Assembly (NCBI GenBank): GCA_036874045.1
Contig: CM072344.1
Coordinates: 5,738,501-5,802,500 of the forward strand
DNA length: 64,000 nucleotides
Direction: 5' to 3'
Source of the DNA: Cymodocea nodosa
Lineage: Eukaryota; Streptophyta; Magnoliopsida; Alismatales; Cymodoceaceae
Numbering within the stretch: the stretch's first letter is position 1; the number at the start of each line of letters is the position of its first letter. Position numbers and translations under genes: made by a program. The notes beneath the pieces were generated by a model that was given only the letters and a program-made list of their open reading frames with translations, was not told where the DNA came from and did no database searches. Shown in pieces: positions 58,108-64,000 of this stretch.

Positions 58108-59216
58108 ATGGCTACTGGAAATGATAATTTTTCTTTATATGAAGGCCAAATTCTTAATCGTCCTCCTTTATTTGATGGAATACATTTTGAATATTGGAAA
58201 CATAGAATGACTATTTTTCTTCAAAGTATAGATCATAAATTGTGGTTCATGATTTCTAAACCATATACTTCGTTAACTACTCCTTATAATACTTGGACAA
58301 TTACTGAAAAAGAAAATGAAACTCTGAATGCTAAGGGCTTAAATATTTTATTTTGTGCATTGAGTTATGAACAGTTATGTAAAGTGTCGACATATAAATC
58401 TACTTATGAGGTGTGGCATGCAGTAGAAGTTTCACATGAAGGTACTTCTCAAGTTAAAGAGACAAAAATAAACATGTTGATTCATAAATATGAACTCTTT
58501 AAGATTCATGAAGACGAAAATATTTCTGAGATTTTTCCAGATTTCTTGATATCATAAACTCTTTAAAATGTTTAGCAAAGAATTTTGAACAGAAGGATTT
58601 GGTGAGGAAAATTCTCAGATCCCTAAGTTCTAAATGGTCTCAAAAAGTAACATCAATTGAGGAATCACGAGATTTAAATGTTTATACTATGAATGAACTT
58701 ATAGGAAATTTAACAGCTTATGAAGTTCAATTAAATGAATCACTAAGTCACAACAAACTAAAAATGAAGAAAGAAATAACCTTCGAAATTAATTCAGATT
58801 CTGATATATCTACTGATTCTGACGAGGATTTGATTTTGCTGACTAGGAAATTCAAGAAAGCATGGAAAGCTAGGAAACAGCAAAGGAACAAAAATGATAA
58901 ACCCTCAACGTCAAAATCATTGAATGACAAGAATTCTTCATCTAGAAAGTATGTATGTTACAACTGTAAGAAACCTGGACATCTTTCTCTAGATTGTCCT
59001 ATGAGGAAAAATGAAAAGTAAAGTAGGACAAATCAGAAGAAGATGGCTTAGAAAACTCAGAAAAAGTTTTACAAGAAAAAGGCTTTGAAGGTCACTTGGG
59101 ATGACACATTTGAAGAGTCTGAATCTAAGGAATCAGCATCAAAATCTTTACAATCAGAAGGAGAACAAGAGTTAGAAGACGTTGCTCATGTGTACTTCAT
59201 GACAGATGAGTCTGAG
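58108..59216 (+). pseudogene. C2 gag remnant, N-terminal and nucleocapsid parts
   Basis: MATGNDNFSLYEGQ start, RPPLFDGIHFEYWKHRM, a capsid-like helical part, KKAWKARKQQRNK, the CCHC knuckle CYNCKKPGHLSLDC (58956-58997), then the acidic EESESKES linker ending at DESE before the GT-bordered segment. A small number of breaks. Confidence 0.87.
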
Positions 59217-60377
59217 GTAATATCTGATCTTGAAAGTCATTCAGATTTCAACTTTGATGAATTATTATGTGCTTATTATGCATTATTACAAAAACTTAAA
59301 GTATGTAAACTGGAAAATAAGAATATTAGAAAATCTTCATCCATTATGGAAGAAGAAAATTATTTCCTGGCTACTACTTTAGAAAAGTTTAAATGTGATA
59401 ATGAAAATCATGTTAGAGATTTGCAAAAATTTATATTTAATGAATGTATCTTGCATGAACAAATACAGAATATAAATGCTAAAAAATTAAAGATAGAATC
59501 TGAAAATGAAATATTGAGAAACAATATAAATGAACTTGAATTATAGATAGATAAATTAAAACTGAGAGAGCAAGATTTAAATTCTACCATTGAGAAATGA
59601 AATTTAAGTCAAACTAAGTTAGACAAACTAACTAGTACCCCTACGGTGTCTTATAAATTTGGCTTAGGATTTGATTATCCTGAATATCCTGAATCTCAAG
59701 CCAATAAAGGATTTATTAGTTGTAGTTCAAGTAAATCTAAGACTAAAATTCATTTTATTATGAAACAAGGTAACAAATATGTAGAAGTAGGTACTTCAAG
59801 GGATGAATCATGCAGTAATAATATAAATCAATGTGATTTGTCAAATTGTACTTCTAACATGACTATAAATGTTTCTAAAAATCTTGATTCTTGTTTTGGA
59901 AATTCAATTTCTAATGTTTCTAAAATTTCAGACAATTGTAGTAAACTGAAAATTCAGAAACCTGAGCATGTAATTCAATACACTGGTATTAGACCAATTA
60001 CTCATTCTGCATGTGATAAAACAAAAAATTCTTGTGCAGAAAAAGATTTTGTATGTACGGAAAGTGTTAATACAAGTACAAAATCTTGGTATGAACTTAC
60101 AGAAATGTATAAGCATGACCAAAATAAATTAACATCTGATAAAAATATGTTTGGTCTTGATTATACTATATCTGAAAACAAAAAGAATGATTGCAATAGC
60201 AATAATGCTATATGTGAGTATGAAGCTAATGATAAATCAATAGTACTTACAACAAATAAGAATATAAATGATAATGTTAAACTATTTTTAAACAAAAAGA
60301 AGAAATATGCGTTTAATGAACTTGGTCCTCAACAACATTGGGTACCAAGAAAAAGTTTTTCTTAATTTGTGTTGTAG
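59217..60377 (+). other. C2 1161-bp GT...AG segment, intron-like, coding for the gag C-terminus
   Basis: Starts TCTGAG|GTAATATC and ends TTTGTGTTGTAG|GAGG. C1 lacks it exactly at these borders (near 23743). Its length is 387 codons. Inside are Sirevirus-type gag C-terminal features: an acidic DELLCAYYALLQKLKVCKLE part, a coiled coil (NINAKKLKIESENEILRNN), and an Asn/Ser-rich part around 59646-60330 with VPRKSFS near the end, where the gag frame closes. It could be a retained intron that also codes (exitron-like). The alternative is a chance deletion in the C1 lineage. Confidence 0.6.
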
Positions 60378-61776
60378 GAGGAAACAACATCAAAATGGAT
60401 CTTGAACAGTGGAGCGTCAAGTCACATGACCGGAAAAAAAAGTCTATTACAAAATTTTACAAATACCATGAAAGGAAGTGTAACATTTGGAAACAAAAGC
60501 AAAGATAAAATCATAGGTATGGGCAATGTTCAAATAACTCCTACTTGTGTTATTTCGAATGTACTATATGTAGAAAACCTAGGATTTAATTTGCTGAGTG
60601 TCATAAAACTAACTGAAAATGGATATTATGTAGTGTTTGAAGATAATGTATGCAAAATAATTGATAAAAATACAGATGAAATTAAGTTTATTGCTAAAAG
60701 AAAAGGTTTTGTATGTATTTTATCTTTACCTTCTGGTGCAGTTGATTTACATTCATGTTTGCTAGCTTAAACTAGTGATGCATATCTATGGCATAGAAGG
60801 ATTGGGCATATAAATATGAGACTGTTATATAAACTATCTAGAAAACATTTAGTGAGAGGTTTACCAAAGATTAAATACTCAAAAAAGTTTATGTGTGATG
60901 CATGTGAGTTAGGTAAACTTCACAAAAACTCTTTTAAATCCAAAACTGATATTTCAAGCAAGAGAGTCTTAGAACTTATACATATGGATCTATTTGGACC
61001 AACAAGAATCATGAGTCTTGGTGGTAAACAGTCTGTATTTGTTTCAGTAGATGACTTCTCTAGATACACTTGGGTATATTTTCTAGCATCTAAGAAAGAA
61101 GTTTTTGAAAAATTTAAAATGTTTAGCAATTTTGTTCAAAATGAGCAAAGTGTCTCTATTCAAAAACTTAGGAGTGATCATGGAACTGAATTTGATAATG
61201 ATCAAATGGATAACTATTGTAATGAGCATGGCATTGATCACATATTTTCTTTTCCAAGAGCACCGTGTCAAAATGGTGTTGTTGAGAGAAAGAATAAATC
61301 ACTTCAAGAAATGGCCAGAACTATGTTGAATGAACATAAGTTACCTCAAAATCTTTAGGCTGAAGCAGTAAATACAGCTTGTTATGTTATTAACAGAAGT
61401 CATTTAAGACCTCATGTTAATAAAACTCCTTTTGAAATAATGTTTAATAGGGTTCCAAAAATTTCCTATATGAAACCATTTGGGTGCAAGTGTTTTATTC
61501 TTAATGCTAAGGATAAAAGGGATAAATTTCAAGTCAAATCGGATGAAGGAATTTTTGTAGGTTACTCTACTAGAAGTAAAGCCTATAGAGTATATAACAA
61601 GACTTTTAAGACTATTGAAGAAACCCTCCATGTAAGCTTCAAAGAAAGTTATCTTAGAGAATCTCAATCTAAAGCTGATAATGATGACTTGATCAATTTT
61701 CCAAATGAATTAGAGATCAATAGAGAGATTGATGATTTATTTGAGAAAATCAAAAATATGAACTTAAATGATCAAA
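60321..61776 (+). repeat. C2 tandem unit 1 (1456 bp): protease, pre-integrase, integrase
   Basis: From CTTGGTCCTCAACAACATTG. Contains the protease motif region (about 60390-60430), pre-integrase (GHINMRLLYKLSRKHLVRGL, CDACELGK), integrase (HMDLFGPTRIMSLGG, KLRSDHGTEFDN, GVVERKN), the C-terminal FVGYSTRSKAYRVYN, and an EKIKNMNLNDQT end. Decayed. Confidence 0.88.
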
Positions 61777-63232
61777 CTTGGTCCTCAACAACATTGGGTA
61801 CCAAGAAAAAGTTTTTCTTAATTTGTGTTGTAGGAGGAAACAACATCAAAATGGATCTTGGACAGTGGAGCGTCAAGTCACATGAACAGACAAAAATAGT
61901 CTATTACAAAATTTTACAAATACCATGAAAGGAAGTGTAACATTTGGAAACAAAAGCAAAGATAAAATCATAGGTATGGGCAATGTTCAAATAACTCCTA
62001 CTTGTGTTATTTCGAATGTACTATATGTAGAAAACCTAAGATTTAATTTGCTGAGTGTCATAAAACTAACTGAAAATGGATATTATGTAGTGTTTGAAGA
62101 TAATGTATGCAAAATAATTGATAAAAATATAGATGAAATTAAGTTTATTGCTAAAAGGAAAGGTTTTGTATGTATTTTATCTTTACCATCTGGTGCAGTT
62201 GATTTAAATTCATGTTTGCTAGCTTAAACTAGTGATGCATATCTATGGCATAGAAGGATTGGGCATATAAATATGAGACTGTTATATAAACTATCTAGAA
62301 AACATTTAGTGAGAGGTTTACCAAAGATTAAATACTCAAAGAACTTTATGTGTGATGCATGTGAGTTAGGTAAACTTCACAAAGACTCTTTTAAATCCAA
62401 AACTGATATTTCAAGCAAGAGAGTCTTAGAACTTATACATATGGATCTATTTGGACCAACAAGAATCATGAGTCTTGGTGGTAAACGGTCTGTATTTGTT
62501 TTAGTAGATGACTTCTCTAGATACACTTGGGTATATTTTCTAGCATCTAAGAAAGAAGTTTTTGAAAAATTTAAATGTTTAGCAATTTTGTTCAAAATGA
62601 GCAAAGTGTCTCTATTCAAAAACTTAGGAGTGATCATGGAACTGAATTTGATAATGATCAAATGGATAACTATTGTAATGAGCATGGCATTGATCACAGA
62701 TTTTCTTTTCCAAGAGCATCGTGTTAAAATGGTGTTGTTGAGAGAAAGAATAGATCACTTCAAGAAATGGCCAGAACTATGTTGAATGAACATAAGTTAC
62801 CTCAAAATCTTTGGGCTGAAGCAGTAAATACAGCTTGTTATGTTATTAACAGAAGTCATTTAAGACCTCATGTTAATAAAACTCCTTTTGAAATTATGTT
62901 TAATAGGGTTTCAAAAATTTCCTATATGAAACCATTTGGCTGCAAGTGTTTTATTCTTAATACTAAGGATAAAAGGGATAAATTTCAAGCCAAATCGGAT
63001 GAAGGAATTTTTGTAGGTTACTCTACTAGAAGTAAAGCCTATAGAGTATATAACAAGACTTCTAGGACTATTGAAGAAACCCTCCATGTAAGCTTCAATG
63101 AAAATTATCTTAGAGAATCTCAATCTAAAGCTGATAATGATGACTTGATCAATTTTCCAAATGAGTTAGAGATGAATAGAGAGATTGATGATTTATCTGA
63201 GAAAATCAAAAATATGAACTTAAATGATCAAA
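61777..63232 (+). repeat. C2 tandem unit 2 (1456 bp)
   Basis: Repeats unit 1 at the same length with scattered differences (a few percent by eye). It starts again inside the 3' edge of the GT...AG segment and joins unit 1 at a short AACT overlap. Decayed. Confidence 0.9.
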
Positions 63233-63519
63233 CTTGATCCTCAACAACATTGGGTACCAAGAAAAAGTTTTTCTTAATTTGTGTTGTAGGAGGAAACAAC
63301 ATCAAAATGGATCTTAGACAGTGGAGCGTCAAGTCACATGATCGGACAAAAATAGTCTATTACAAAATTTTACAAATACCATGAAAGGAAGTGTAACATT
63401 TGGAAACAAAAGCAAAGATAAAATCATAGGTATGGGCAATGTTCAAATAACTCCTACTTGTGTTATTTCGAATGTACTATTTGTAGAAAACCTAGGTTTT
63501 AATTTGCTGAGTGTCATAA
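63233..63519 (+). repeat. C2 tandem unit 3, first 287 bp only
   Basis: Begins like units 1 and 2 (CTTGATCCTCAACAACATTG) and stops at GTGTCATAAA, where RT sequence follows with a short overlap. Confidence 0.88.
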
Positions 63520-64000
63520 ATGGATAAAGGTATATTTTTAAATCAAGAAAAATATGCAGATGAAATGCTTAAGAAATTTAATTTTAATGATACAAGGATT
63601 CGAGGAACTCCTATGAGTACTACTTTAAAGTTAGATATTGATGACATAGGAAAATCTATAGATCAAAGAAAATACAGAAGTATGATTGGTTCTTTACTTT
63701 ATTTGACTGCTAGTAGACCTAATATTATGTTTGCTGTGTGTGTTTGTGCTAGATTTCAATCTAATCCTAAGGAATCACACTTAATTGCAGTTAAAAGAAT
63801 ATTTAGATATATACAAGGAACTTAAAATTTCGGATTGTATTATTCTAAGGATAGTTCAATAGATCTTATAGGATATACTGATGCTAATTATGCAGGATCT
63901 AAATCTGATAGAAAGAGTACCAGTGGCACATGTCAATTATTGGGAAATAATTTGGTGTCATGGTTTAGTAAAAAGCAAAACTGTGTAGCACTTTCTACTA
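63520..64000 (+). pseudogene. C2 reverse transcriptase / RNase H remnant, cut by window end
   Basis: Matches C1 27915-28400: MDKGIFLNQEKYADEMLKKF, RKYRSMIGSLLYLTASRPN, NPKESHLIAVKRIF, then the RNase H start. The earlier RT part and the link to integrase are not present between unit 3 and this piece. Confidence 0.87.

Larger units (their letters stand above)
56326..64000 (+). mobile_element. C2: Sirevirus-like Ty1/copia element, right end outside window
   Basis: 5' LTR, tRNA-Met primer site, gag with CCHC knuckle, a long gag C-terminal part, protease, pre-integrase, integrase, then a second tandem copy of protease to integrase, a third partial copy, and a direct join to the RT region. Closely related to C1. 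Broken, with many interruptions plus the internal rearrangement. Confidence 0.87.

Noticed and set aside
1-64000. Host genes, tRNA or rRNA genes
   Set aside because: Every recognisable coding stretch belongs to a retrotransposon, and I found no tRNA cloverleaf or rRNA signature by eye; a covariance-model search would settle this.

Overview
The window is a block of plant repeat-rich DNA, strongly AT-rich, made almost entirely of nested LTR retrotransposons. I see no host gene outside the elements, no rRNA or tRNA gene and no CRISPR array. The organism is very probably a flowering plant. The evidence is Ty3/gypsy elements of the Athila/Tat group (tRNA-Asp-type primer site TGGCGCCGTTGCC, ISDRG and GQVE integrase motifs), Ty1/copia elements of Sirevirus type (primer site TGGTATCAGAGC, Sirevirus-like gag, reverse transcriptase and LTR end), and plant-type splice signals. 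The species cannot be told from the sequence.

Layout. 1-13564 (+): E1, the right part of a gypsy element (RNase H/integrase, a PF20167-like ORF, gag, an F-box gene, 3' UTR, LTR L1), interrupted at 3956-6586 by a minus-strand LTR piece, T1. 13603-14577: an inverted fragment of the same LTR. 14578-20620 (+): E4, a second E-family copy (gag, F-box, 3' UTR, LTR L2, leader, ORF stub). 20621-29814 (+): C1, a Sirevirus-like copia element holding a solo LTR, S1 (24288-26163). 29815-31279: unassigned DNA with an open 336-residue frame. 31246-53225 (-): E5, the most complete E-family copy, split at its F-box gene by E3 (34552-44352, +), a gypsy element with two LTRs, primer site, polypurine tract and a 5-bp target duplication. 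53226-55393 (+): LTR L3 inserted in the RT region of E5. 55394-56325: LTR fragment T2, in turn hit by C2 (56326 to the window edge), a second Sirevirus-like element with a tandemly repeated 1456-bp pol segment. All elements except possibly the 336-residue frame look decayed.

What stands out. (1) E1 and E5 show, and E4 as far as preserved agrees with, an unusual E-family layout: gag lies 3' of integrase and is followed by an F-box gene, then the 3' LTR. E3, a different family, also has its gag capsid-like segment 3' of integrase. (2) A conserved intron of about 100 nt sits just before gag in E1 and E5, and an acceptor-like site sits before the F-box start, suggesting that the 3' genes were made from spliced RNAs. 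(3) LTRs of gypsy and copia elements share one regulatory module: a G-box-like ACACGTGTC, ACTTAAGT, and paired dyads CGGNNAGTTA...TAACTNTCCG; the solo LTR S1 has about 16 such dyads in 1 kb. (4) About 1 kb of 3' UTR is homologous between copia C1 and the gypsy E family, pointing to exchange between superfamilies. (5) A 1161-bp GT...AG segment is present in C2 and absent from C1 exactly at those borders.
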